Source: Albugo candida (lineage: Eukaryota > Oomycota > Peronosporomycetes > Albuginales). From it: a stretch of 64,000 bases of DNA. Location: contig JBDOQK010000058.1 of the NCBI GenBank assembly GCA_040437565.1, positions 164,915-228,914 on the forward strand, read 5' to 3'. Of this stretch, positions 12,072 through 23,017 are shown piece by piece; within the stretch, counting starts at the first letter, position 1, and the number at the start of each line of letters is the position of its first letter. Made by a program: the position numbers and the translations under genes. The notes under the pieces are model-generated. The model saw only the letters and a program-made list of their open reading frames with translations. It did no database searches and was not told where the DNA came from.

Positions 12072-13093
12072 ATGCCGCGAATCCGACAACTTCCAAGCGC
12101 TTTTCATGCATCTTTGAGCGCATTGACAGCATTCTCCTGCTCCTATACGCTAAGCACATTGTCAGAGGAGGCAGAGAAAGAATCAAATAATGAGGCAAAC
12201 GCGTATAAGAAAGATAATCATGGGAACGCAGAGTTCTTTGGATTCTTTCCTGCTCGAGAAGCCGCAACGGAACTCAAAAAATCGTTTCCTACAATCGATG
12301 AAAAAGATGCAAATAACACGTTATTCAGCGCGCTGAAATTTAATCCGTCAGCCGAAGAAAAAGAAAATTTGAGTCCGCTTTTTGGTGAGAAAGCTGTGGC
12401 GCATGTGAAAGCTTTCGTCCAGGACGCCAATGCTCAAGCAGTACGTAATGCAATGAATAAGTATCGACTCTCATTAACCTGTGATAGATTCTCGTAGACT
12501 TGTTGAGTGAGCATGGTGAGCCGATTCCATTGCAATCCATTGCCCGGGAAAACTTTCACATTCCTTTATCGTCCGTTTTTGGCTTTCAGAATTATAATCT
12601 CGGATATACAGCTGTGCTGATGGAGCGTCTACAAGCAGCTGGATTGATTGAGCGATTGTTTGACACCAATGTGAGCGAGCTGCGTGAGGAACTTGAAGCC
12701 TACGACTCTAGCAAATTGTCTCTGTTCAATCCATTTCCAGCGACAGAAGTGAACCTGCAACGACCGCAAAATGCCATACAAGTCAAAGGAACGTTTTGTA
12801 TGTCTTCCGACTACGATGCCAAAAACGAGACATGTACACGCCAAGGAAAGGCGGAATGTGGTTTCTGCAAGTTTATGCGAGCTGGTCCATGTGGAAGTGA
12901 ATTTACGGCTTGGGAAAAGTGTTTAGATCAGTGCAAGATCAGTGGAGAAGATTTTATCGAGAAGTGCAGCAAGGAAACGCTCGTGATGCGAGATTGCATC
13001 GAGATGCACCCAGAGTACTACCGAATTCTGGACGACACTTCAGATGAGCAAGTTCCAAGTAGCGAAACCACCGCAGAAGAGAATGACTCGTAA
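12072..13093 (+). CDS. GCK-domain protein with unknown N-terminal half, 324 aa
   Basis: Exons are 12072-12440 and 12488-13093, with a 47-bp intron (GTACGT..GATAG) in phase 0 giving ..AQA|ILVDLLSEHGEP... The N-terminus is basic and hydroxylated, then hydrophobic (residues ~8-30), consistent with a mitochondrial presequence or a signal anchor. The C-terminal third matches the GCK domain: GFCKFMRAGPC, FTAWEKC, FIEKC, MRDCIEMHPEYY, with regularly spaced cysteines. GCK proteins are small cysteine-rich proteins of poorly known function in plants and protists; the CHCH-like spacing would suit import into the mitochondrial intermembrane space (inference). The middle region has no recognised family. 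It starts 105 bp after the glutathione reductase stop, a typical oomycete spacing. Confidence 0.85.
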
Positions 13094-13323
13094 CAGGATG
13101 TCGATCGTTACCTTATTCTCTACAGTCAAAACTCAACCTTTAATGTCCTTTGAGATCTTATATACAGCATAAGGCTCCAAGATATAGCAAATAATGCAAG
13201 ATTAAGTTGGCATCGCAGGCCTTATATTCCAACTTTGTATCGCCAGATGCGTCGCTATCGTGTACGCTAGTAGACTAGAATGAATGCTGACAAAGCTAGC
13301 AGGCATTCGCTTCAAGCGTACGA

Positions 13324-14007
13324 CTAGTCTTGTTGCATAGGAAACTCGAAAACTACGTCCTTGTTGGTAAGCTTTTTGTAGACAGTTGCGAAAGTATCCA
13401 ATTTGGTCTCCACGTTGACTTGATCTTTAGGGTCCAAATGAACTTTCAATGATTTGGTACCGTCAAGAAGGCATCGAGTACGTTTGCCGACAATTTCAGT
13501 GGGAAATACCAGATCCTACATGACACAATACAACAAAAAGCTGGTCAGCATGAGGCTTGGATGGCAGGTCCCAGAGGCCACCATCGAATGCTTGAATGTA
13601 TGACAGAAGCCGCGTACCTCGAGGATAGACTCCTGGACGGCTTTCAATGTACGAGAGCGCGGTCTAGGACCTTTGACTTTCTTAGAGCGAGCATAACTCT
13701 TCCCAAGGATAGTTCGCTGTGCAATGAAGACAACATGTCGTCCACTAAACTTTTTTTCCAATTCTCTGGTGAGACGGATCTGAATCTTGCGGAAAGCTTT
13801 CATCAACCGGTACGGAACAAACAGAACGATTGCTTTTCGACCGGAAGCAACATCGACTTGTTTTGCAGCGGTGATGTATAGATCTTGGAGTTCATTTTTC
13901 AATTCACCAGCTGATCCCTCAAGATTCTGAAGCTCTTGAGCCACTTGTTGTTCAAATTCATCAGGGAATTGACCTTCAGGTTTTACAATTTTGGAAGTAG
14001 GGGCCAT
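13324..14007 (-). CDS. RPS7: 40S ribosomal protein eS7, 2 exons, 193 aa
   Basis: Small-subunit ribosomal protein. Exon 1 is 14007-13618 (130 codons); exon 2 is 13515-13324. The 102-bp intron (GTACGC..TGTAG) is the longest identified here. The protein begins [15 protein letters not shown] and shows the conserved eS7 core: [40 protein letters not shown], then [13 protein letters not shown] and a C-terminal [10 protein letters not shown]. Length equals the family norm (about 194 in human). It is convergent with the GCK-domain gene, with 230 bp between stops. Confident identification. Confidence 0.97.
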
Positions 14008-15121
14008 GCTGTGCGATACGATAATGAGCCCAAATTTTGCGTGCTTTTAGCTCGTTCCTGTCCACTGAATCATTAGGTGTATATTTAACCAATCAGAAAA
14101 GATAACGTCTTGGATTGGATGAAAACAAATATGCTCTATTTAGGACTTGATGAAGTATTAACAATTGACAAAGAAATGTCGCAGTCGCTGCTGTATTTGG
14201 CATTCAAATCGACTCTTTTATATTTTTGTACTTTTTTGGCAAAAGCAGTATCTTTGTATTAGCCGACCGTCAGAGTTTTGCGATTCTCGGGAGCCAGATG
14301 TTCTACCACGCAGTGGAATGCGGGTTTCTTGCAGCGATACGATGCCATTAAGTAAGTATCGTGATTTGCTATTTTTACCTTAAAGCTAATCAGAACGCCG
14401 TCAAAAATTTCTTACAGGCAGCATCGAATTTTGTTACAGAGAATTATAACATTTCATGTGCTGTCTTTACGCTGTGACCTGTATTCTTCATTCATAACTA
14501 GCATTCTAATAGCCGAACAGCTGACGCCGCTCGATACAATCCGTTGCGTTCAATTACTCTATCTATATTTGTTCCCTGTGCCTGCTTGCGATAAAAATGT
14601 TGACTCTGTAATGTGTACAGTAGTGCGTCATCTTTTTAGCTCTAGTCACAAGATCATTTTCATACCTGAAAGTTGCTCATCCTCCCATTCATTCATATTC
14701 CAGAGGTCTCATGCAATTCTGTTGGCTGCCATTGGTCGTTATACACTTTCCATCCTTTCTGAGTCTGTTGCACATTGTGACATGCACGAATCACAGCTAA
14801 AGAGGAGACTGTCTGCTGAGGTGCAAGTCAATACAAAAATCAAGTATAAACTATAAAGTAGAAAAAAACAATAAAAAATTGTAGCTTGCAGCGCGTATTC
14901 GGTAAAACAGATATAAGCATCCACCCCGCTTCTACCGAGACTACTTAGCACTCGGGACAAATACACAAAAGGGGAGAAACGTTACTTTAAGCGCCCGTCG
15001 TCGTTCACGTGATTCTCTTCATTTTAACGCGTAGAATACGGGAAAGTGCTCGCAGTATTCCATCCGTTTACTCGTGTATAACCTCACTGAATCCTTGCAG
15101 TTTCGCGGACGCAACGATTAC
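14008..15121. other. intergenic, divergent promoters of eS7 and the triple-repeat gene
   Basis: About 1.1 kb between two divergent genes. A 141-codon open frame at 14431-14856 has no early ATG and no family match, so it is not called. The sequence just before the ATG at 15122 contains CTTGCAG, which could be the acceptor of a leader intron, but no convincing donor was found. Confidence 0.4.
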
Positions 15122-17032
15122 ATGGATTTGGCTAAGATTTTAAGTCCTCCAGAGGAAGAAAAGCAAGGTAGCATTCTGCAACCTCACAATACATTCACCG
15201 AGAAAAGTCAAAATTCTAATGTGACTCAAAATGCTCAATGGGTCCATTCCGGTCAGTCTCAGTCGCTTAATGGGAAGCCGAATTGGAAGTTCTTATCACA
15301 ACTTCCGGCTGGGTTTCAAGTGCTCGGAGATTCGTATTCAAATGAGCCGCTTATCACCTCCATCACTGATCGTAGTGCAAAGAAGATAGAAAACAATGAG
15401 CCTTTCAACCGGCTTGATTTGCTGGTCCAAGCAGATGCAATTTTGATGGAGAAAAGCAGACAGCTTCTCGATATATCGAAATCGAGTCAAATTCCGGACA
15501 AGAGTACTTTGGCTAATCAAGTGACGGAGAAAGCACAGACTACTTTGCTGGACGACTCGAAAAAACTGCATGTTCCGAACACTGAGGATTACAAGTCTAC
15601 TGACCCAATTTGGTGCTTGGAAGAAGAGGAATACGCAGCGGCTCTGATTTATTTTTTCTTCAAAGGAACCCTGGACATAGATGAGGGCACATTGTTGTGC
15701 AATTTCTTGGCGCAGCAACTACGATGCAGTATCCAAAGAATCGTAAACAAATTGGGTACACGAGAGATGGCCACAAAGCATCTTCCCCCTAAAATCGATG
15801 CGGTCGGTTTCCGACATTGCGACAATTCTAATTCAACGGAAAAAAAGGATATGGGGTCCATTTTGCACCATTTGCGATACGCCTACCTCCATAAAAAGGT
15901 CGATAACAAGGACACGAATGCCAATGGAATAAAAAACGACGGACATCGCCTCACTGAATATCGATCATTTCTCAACTCGAGCTGGAATAGAGTGAACAAA
16001 AACATTGTGCGCGACCGACCTTGTATCGTACGAACGGGCTTCATCACCGAGCAAGAAGAAATGTATACGAAAGCACTCATTGAGAGTTTTTGCGCTGGCG
16101 TTCTCTCGCTAGCCGATGGCCAAAGCTTGATTGAATTCCTCTGCCAGGCTCTCAAGTGTACACCTCGAGAGCTTTCACTCAAATTCGCACATTCGGAAGT
16201 GTTGTCTGATTACGTGTCGGGGTCAGTGACTACTATAACATTTCAAAAGTCAGCCCCATTGTCGGATAAATTCATTGAAGTACCCGCAATTTTGGAGCTC
16301 ATGCGTCAAGCATTTTTACGATCTCTTGACGACGCAGCAAAGCAAGCAGAGATCGATACTGCGCTGCTACACCAGAAGACAAATGTGAACAAAATTACAA
16401 GTCCTCGTTCAAATACGACCAGTGCTACCCGGCACAGCGGTGTCACAACAGTAGCCATGCATGAACCATCACGATTCGTTAAAGCTAGCCGAAGCGGTCC
16501 ATGGTCCAAAGAAGAGGAAGCGTACTCAGCAGAGTTGATTCGATCATTTTGCGATGGCGCATTAGAACTTGCAGAGAGCACAACTCTACGAGCATTTCTG
16601 GCATCTCGACTAGGATGCAACCCCATGCGTGTGTCGAAAAAGCTGGCAACGGGAATGATTGGCGATCTGTCGATCCCAAAGCGCTCCGGCTCCTCCATGT
16701 TTGTTCGCAAGAACTCTTTGACCAAAGAACACATTTCAGAGACACAGCAAAATATCGATCAACTGTATCAGAGTTTTACCGCTTTTGATGCTCAAAAACG
16801 GAATTCCAACGCTCGCTCGAATTCTCATTTAGCTGTGAAGAAAAGAGCTCATTCTGATACGTCCCAGAAAACACAAATAGCACTGCCGAACGAGCTGAAT
16901 CAGACTGGGAGACGAAGCAAGAAGCTTTGTATTTCATCCTGGAAAGACGCACGTGATTTCGATCAGACTGAAGCCCACTACACGCACATGACCGGAGCTA
17001 ATGTGCATCAGTTACATTCGGTTGTCAATTGA
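15122..17032 (+). CDS. protein with three acidic W-x-x-E-E-E-x-Y repeats, 636 aa
   Basis: A single exon. The frame is open upstream to 15074, but the first ATG is at 15122. Three homologous ~50-residue modules lie at residues ~164-213, ~307-356 and ~461-510. Each opens with an acidic stretch and Tyr (WCLEEEEYAAALI, FITEQEEMYTKALI, WSKEEEAYSAELI), continues with F-C/F-x-G-x-L and an L..FL core, and ends with a Cys, a basic residue and K(L/F). The modules look helical and resemble a domain I have seen as an uncharacterised repeat in stramenopile proteins. A distant Myb/SANT-like nature is conceivable but not shown. The C-terminus is basic (KKRAHSD, RRSKKL), suggesting a nuclear protein. It ends 28 bp before the FAN1 start. 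Function unknown. Confidence 0.8.
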   Translation: MDLAKILSPPEEEKQGSILQPHNTFTEKSQNSNVTQNAQWVHSGQSQSLNGKPNWKFLSQLPAGFQVLGDSYSNEPLITSITDRSAKKIENNEPFNRLDLLVQADAILMEKSRQLLDISKSSQIPDKSTLANQVTEKAQTTLLDDSKKLHVPNTEDYKSTDPIWCLEEEEYAAALIYFFFKGTLDIDEGTLLCNFLAQQLRCSIQRIVNKLGTREMATKHLPPKIDAVGFRHCDNSNSTEKKDMGSILHHLRYAYLHKKVDNKDTNANGIKNDGHRLTEYRSFLNSSWNRVNKNIVRDRPCIVRTGFITEQEEMYTKALIESFCAGVLSLADGQSLIEFLCQALKCTPRELSLKFAHSEVLSDYVSGSVTTITFQKSAPLSDKFIEVPAILELMRQAFLRSLDDAAKQAEIDTALLHQKTNVNKITSPRSNTTSATRHSGVTTVAMHEPSRFVKASRSGPWSKEEEAYSAELIRSFCDGALELAESTTLRAFLASRLGCNPMRVSKKLATGMIGDLSIPKRSGSSMFVRKNSLTKEHISETQQNIDQLYQSFTAFDAQKRNSNARSNSHLAVKKRAHSDTSQKTQIALPNELNQTGRRSKKLCISSWKDARDFDQTEAHYTHMTGANVHQLHSVVN

Positions 17033-17060
17033 CGAGTGCACATGTCTATTTTGGTAAATT

Positions 17061-20000
17061 ATGCAAACAGAGCTGCTCGACGTCGCAGAGAACGATCAAG
17101 ATGCTTGGACCAGTCATTTTTGCATGGTTTTAGACAGTATTTGGACAGACTATCGCCACCTCCTTTTGCCTCAAGAAGAGCTTCGTATCAGAGCTTTTCA
17201 ACGCTTGGAAAAGCTGACACAACATATATATATTCGCCTATTTCAGCGCAAAGGACCGTGGTTCAAAACCAGTTCTCTACTCCGCTATTTTCAAGATCAA
17301 AGGCTACACCGGACATGGACGCGAGAGGAATTGGACATTCCGATGGTGCTCAATGAAGAGAGTCCAATCGTCCAAAGCACGTTGCAGAAGCTTATTGAAG
17401 ACGGATTTATTGAAACCTTGGGATCGAAACGTGATACATTATGCGCCAAGGAGCATGTCGAGTTTACGTTGGAAGCGCTTGATAGCTGTTGTTCCTTGCC
17501 TGANNNNNNNNNNNNNNNNNNNNNNNNNNNNNNNNNNNNNNNNNNNNNNNNNNNNNNNNNNNNNNNNNNNNNNNNNNNNNNNNNNNNNNNNNNNNNNNNN
17601 NNNATTCCGATGGTGCTCAATGAAGAGAGTCCAATCGTCCAAAGCACGTTGCAGAAGCTTATTGAAGACGGATTTATTGAAACCTTGGGATCGAAACGTG
17701 ATACATTATGCGCCAAGGAGCATGTCGAGTTTACGTTGGAAGCGCTTGATAGCTGTTGTTCCTTGCCTGAACTCATTTTTATAGAGGGCAAAGTATCTGG
17801 GAAGAAAGCGGGCACCAAGACTTCTGCTGGCAATAAATCAAAGCTTCTTGGAACCATTCATCGGAATGTCTTGACGCAAAGACGTCTCGACGGGTCTTTT
17901 CTTCCCATTCACACATTTGTTAATCAAGCGTGGACCAGCTCGATCCAATCGAACGGCTCCAGCGTCAAAGGAATGCAAACACGCACAACTCTGGGATTTC
18001 ATGTTGTCGAACACGTTCGTGACTTGTTTCATCGCCTTCATCGCCTCTTTTATATCCATTCCATAAAAACCCCGGCGTCATTTTCAACGCCCGGCATGCT
18101 ACAGAAATCAACTTCCGTTCAATTAATCGTCGCAAGCTGCATACCAGTCTTGAAGCATGAGCCTATACAATGGCCAGGCTTACTGGTGCAGTTTCGAAAA
18201 CTCCAATTTCCGCTTGACTCATCACAAATCCTCAGGTGTGAGTCCACAAAAAAGCTTTTTCGATCTAGAACTGATTATTTATGCTACGAAATCGCTTCTC
18301 AGTTGCGTTTTGTGATGCATCGGCTGGTCGTATCATTAATTCCTTCGTGTGATGTTCATCCGTTGGAGCATGAAAAGTCTATTTGTTGGAAGGAGAGCGA
18401 GACCTGTCCACAAATCGAGATTTTCCGAGCTTTACACAGTTGTCCCAAAACAACTAAAACACAAGTCAAGTCGAAATTTGATACGAAGATTACCCGTAGC
18501 GCTTGGGCCGATGAACAGCATTTTATTTCCCAGTTTTATGATACGTTGACAACGATGCATTCGTTTGAAACATTTGTTCTGGAAGTAAGGTCTTGTCTCC
18601 ATTCATATCGGCGAGCACTCATAGATGTCGAGTCTTTGTCAGTGCACGCATCTCAGCTGCCTCCTTTCTTCGAGAAGTATAATCCAGGCTATCAATGTAC
18701 TCGTATTCTCCATGAAGCAACAGCGGTGTTCGAAAAGGGAAAACAATACGATGTTGCTGTGCTTTTGCTAAAGGAATTGTTAGACTCCGAAACTAACTTT
18801 GGATTGGAACGAAAGCGTGGGTATTGGTGGCAAAGGCTCGCTCTCAATTCGGCACAACATCTCAAGGTTCCTCGTCAAAAAGTACTTGAGATCTGTGAAC
18901 GAGCTTTATCGGAAGATCAAACGAATGGTACCCATCACATTGTTGCGGGAGATCGTGTCGCCTTGGAGCGACGATATGAACGATTGGTGGCCAAATGTGA
19001 TTCCAATACGGATCAGGAAGAGCGTCTTGATGTCGATTTGGTTCATGAATACATCCAAGGTCGACCTCTAAATCGTCAAATGGGTGAAAAATCGCGCTTC
19101 ATTGGGTATGACGATCAGCCGTGCTCTGTGGAACAACTTGTNNNNNNNNNNNNNNNNNNNNNNNNNNNNNNNNNNNNNNNNNNNNNNNNNNNNNNNNNNN
19201 NNNNNNNNNNNNNNNNNNNNNNNNNNNNNNNNNNNNNNNNNGCAAAGGCTCGCTCTCAATTCGGCACAACATCTCAAGGTTCCTCGTCAAAAAGTACTTG
19301 AGATCTGCGAACGAGCTTTATCGGAAGATCAAACGAATGGCACCCATCACATTGTCGCGGGAGATCGTGTCGCCTTGGAGCGACGATATGAACGATTGGT
19401 GGCTAAATGCGATTCCAACACGGATCAGGAAGAGCGTCTTGATGTCGATTTGGTTCATGAATACATCCAAGGTCGACCTCTAAATCGTCAAATGGGTGAA
19501 AAATCGCGCTTCATTGGGTATGACGATCAGCCTTGCTCGGTGGAACAACTTGTGATACAAAAGTACTATTACGAGAACTGGTATGGTATTCATTGCGAAG
19601 GTCATTTGTTTCGCAATGTTGTCGGACTGCTCATGTGGGAGGTATTTTATCTCGCAACCGTTCCAGATGTTTTTCAGACGCCTTACCAGAATGGTCCACT
19701 CGATTTTGGCTATGCAAATGTGTTTGTGAGGAATCGTCAGGATGAAATTTCGGCTAGATTGCAAGCAATTGAGCAATTCTCTTCGTTGGAATTAGTTTCG
19801 GAGATCGAACGTATCTGGACGAGCCAATTTGGCAATGTCTCGCGATTCATATCGTGGACTGCGTATCCGTTACGACTGCACCAACTGATTGCTCTTTCAC
19901 TCGGCACTATTCGTTTGAAAGCACTATGTGAATATATGCTGTCTTCCGTCGAGTATCATCAGCGAAGTGCCAGTGGAATTCCCGATTTGCTGCTTTTACG

Positions 20001-20355
20001 ATTGAGCAGAACGCATCAAAATGGAACAACGGATTTTTTCAACGTCTATGAACACTGTGGAGTCGATGTGGTTGTGGATCATGACACTTTCGGACACGCA
20101 AAGTCGACTCCAGAAACCTCGGAAACGGAGTGTTGGCTTAATCAAATGGAAGGAATGGACATGGACTTGCGCCTTATTGAAGTTAAAGGACCTCGAGATC
20201 GACTCAGCGATCAGCAGCGCGTCTGGCTGCATGTTTTCAATGAAAAAATCAAGATAGATGCGATTGTGATGCATGTGTTGGAAGAAGAGAGACAGATCAC
20301 GAAAAAGGTCTCATCGTCTCGCTGTAATACGAATTGCCCAACATCCTCTACGTAA
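17061..20355 (+). CDS. FAN1: FAN1, Fanconi-associated structure-specific nuclease (two assembly gaps inside)
   Basis: Nuclear 5' flap endonuclease of interstrand-crosslink repair. It starts at the ATG at 17061. Two 100-N gaps (17504-17603, 19142-19241) each sit between duplicated contig ends. Counting each duplicated stretch once gives one uninterrupted frame of 871 residues with no intron. The C-terminal VRR-NUC domain (residues ~700-860) contains CEGHLFRNVVGLLMWEVFY, GIPDLLLLRL (catalytic Asp near 747) and RLIEVKGPRDRLSDQQ (Glu ~812, Lys ~814), matching human FAN1 HSEGATF.., GLPDLVV and LVEVKGPNDRLS. The middle holds TPR-like helices (YDVAVLLLKELLD, WWQRLALNSAQ). No UBZ zinc finger is visible at the N-terminus, so recruitment by ubiquitinated FANCD2 would have to differ from human. 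Identification is firm. Confidence 0.95.
17337..17770. repeat. assembly overlap around a 100-N gap (167 bp duplicated)
   Basis: 17337-17503 is repeated identically at 17604-17770, separated by exactly 100 N (17504-17603). It lies inside FAN1 and should be read once. It is an unmerged contig overlap, not a biological repeat. Confidence 0.9.
18830..19553. repeat. assembly overlap with allelic differences (312 bp duplicated)
   Basis: 18830-19141 and 19242-19553 are the same FAN1 segment, on either side of exactly 100 N. They differ at eight positions, all third codon positions and all silent. This looks like two haplotypes placed end to end. Confidence 0.88.
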
Positions 20356-22860
20356 TAAGTCTTTATAATGTTGTGGGAGCATCATCCAATTGCTGGATGA
20401 CTGGTGCCTCTATATAGTAGTTAGAATATATGCGCTTACTCTTGCAGAAGTACAGGGATGCGGATCCAAACCTTGATATTGAATAATTATTTCAGCGTGT
20501 ATTCTGTTTCTATCTTTGATATCTTGTAGTCCATCACCTCGCTCCGATTTCAGAGAACGAAAAGCCTGTTATAAATCAGTTGTCCAAACTTATCACCACA
20601 ACGTATTGATGCTGTCCTGTAAATAGGGTAGCTGGGCGTTCAACTAATCATTCAAGAAAGGGAAGTCCAGTTTTTGTTTTTGTGTACAATATTCGGCATG
20701 CGGGCAGTGAATTCGGCAAAACGGCATATTCAATACTTTTTGTCACTTTCAGACTTTTCAAGAGTCTTGGTTTTAGGTAACTGGTATTTTAAATTTTTTG
20801 AATGAATCTAATCCGATCTGGAAAGCCGTTATGTTGTATGGGNNNNNNNNNNNNNNNNNNNNNNNNNNNNNNNNNNNNNNNNNNNNNNNNNNNNNNNNNN
20901 NNNNNNNNNNNNNNNNNNNNNNNNNNNNNNNNNNNNNNNNNNGTTGTATGGGCTTAGCGTTTCCGTAAGAACGTCTTATTCAGCCAGACTCATTGTATTA
21001 TGTCTATTGACTCAAAAGGCAGTTTGTAGCAAGAGATGCGGTACGGTAGACTCAACTCTGCTACTTGAATAATAGTTTTGTTAGGCGCAAACGTTGCGTT
21101 GGCTGACTCTGCAGCGAAAAGTGTTGAAACATACTGACATTGCCATTGCTATACACATTGTGTCAAGTGAACTCAGCGCAAGGTTTCTTTTGAGATGAAG
21201 CTTATTGAAGGCCGGAGATTATTTACCGTAAGATTGCTATCTGATGCTGACGGGGGTAGTTCAATACCGTTTGATATTAAACACGGCTTGAATTATCAAC
21301 ATGATCGACGTGCTCAGATACCTAAGACCAGTGCGTAAGCCTTCAGGTTAAGAAAATTGACGGACTCAGAACCCGCAAATGCTATGTCAGATCTAGTGCT
21401 TCATACAATGTAGACAAGGTTGCAAATAAGGAAGGAAATGGATTGTTTTTCATATCATAGTGAATGCCTTGATCGGTTCCTGGTTTGCTCAATGTCAGAT
21501 TAAGCTAAACATGAGTCAACGTACCGAGCTTCTTAACCATCCCTTCAAAGCAAGCTTTATGTGACGAGTGTATAAACTCTTATTGAATGGTACTGTTCTT
21601 TCAATCCCCAAATATGCTTCGCCGCACCCAAACTGTCCATGTCGAATGTTTCACGGAGTGATAGTGACATTTTTGTCAATCATATTGCTTTGGATTTGAT
21701 CGAATCACCCAAAGCACCGAACAATTCCTACATTTATTTATCAAGATGCACTGGGCGTAACAGAGTTTATTTGGTACAGGAAAGCACCGTGCACTATACT
21801 GAACGTAATGATCCATTTGCCACATAAGGTCTCTCCGAAAGGACGGCTGAGAAGCGCATTAAACATGGATCATTCAAATTTGGGCTTACTCCAAGGGTAC
21901 ATATTCACGGCATCACATATCTGTGGAGTCTAGATGTTCATTGCTTCAACTTACAATCAGAGATACTCTTTCAATAGTCCTCTATTGTTGTGAAAATTGT
22001 CTGAAGTACCTCCTGGTAAATTCTAAACAAACATGTGCGTGATGCACGCCTTGGCATTGAGGAAGCAGAAATGAATCTGTGTATGCCAGTTGAGGCGACA
22101 TCTACAGACAGAATTGTGGAGATGACTGGAAGCTTGGTTTCCAGTGTGGGTATAGCTTGAAAAGATCATGTCACGTGGGATCGCTTATCAATTACCTCCA
22201 GGAAGGGATAGCAAACAACGAATTTTATAGTACATCAATAACAATACAAATCTATGAAGTATGGATTTTCTCTCTCTCAGCCATAAGAATATGCATTACA
22301 AGCCTTGCATTCTTTCGTGTTCAACATTTTCACTGAAGTCGTTTGAAATCCGTTGCCTGACACTAACAAACACATGCGAAAATACCTTCATGTGGGTTTT
22401 AATACATTCTTGCTATAGACAGAGTACGGCTCTTCGTATATTTGGTATAGAAAAGAGTCNNNNNNNNNNNNNNNNNNNNNNNNNNNNNNNNNNNNNNNNN
22501 NNNNNNNNNNNNNNNNNNNNNNNNNNNNNNNNNNNNNNNNNNNNNNNNNNNNNNNNNNNGATCATGTCACGTGGGATCGCTTATCAATTACCTCCAGGAA
22601 GGGATAGCAAACAACGAATTTTATAGTACATCAATAACAATACAAATCTATGAAGTATGGATTTTCTCTCTCTCAGCCATAAGAATATGCATTACAAGCC
22701 TTGCATTCTTTCGTGTTCAACATTTTCACTGAAGTCGTTTGAAATCCGTTGCCTGACACTAACAAACACATGCGAAAATACCTTCATGTGGGTTTTAATA
22801 CATTCTTGCTATAGACAGAGTACGGCTCTTCGTATATTTGGTATAGAAAAGAGTCTATAA
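20356..22860. other. spacer between FAN1 and the secreted-family copy; left member of a segmental duplication
   Basis: No gene recognised. It has a 100-N gap at 20843-20942 with a 10-bp flank overlap (GTTGTATGGG) and another at 22460-22559. Patches resemble the spacer at 28,540-30,360: for example GATCTGGAAAGC near 20,818 and 28,948, the ACTGACAT patch near 21,137 and 29,270, and the ACTGGGC..TTTATTGG patch near 21,750 and 29,487. Confidence 0.5.
22162..22857. repeat. assembly overlap around a 100-N gap (298 bp duplicated)
   Basis: 22162-22459 is repeated at 22560-22857 with 100 N between. No difference was noticed. The short ORFs predicted on both sides are the same sequence counted twice. 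Confidence 0.9.
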
Positions 22861-23017
22861 AATTAAGTTGCTATACAAGCGAAAGCTCGCAAGTTCGAAA
22901 TCTGGTGCATGTGATAGGAGATGTTACGAAGAATGCTATATCATCATTGGCCAGAAGCTATAGTGTATAAAGTGGTTACATTCTGTATACGGAACCGCCA
23001 AAGTAGCAGTACTATAC

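Noticed and set aside
14431-14856. 141-codon open frame upstream of the triple-repeat gene
   Set aside because: No early ATG and no recognisable motif; it lies in a divergent promoter region.
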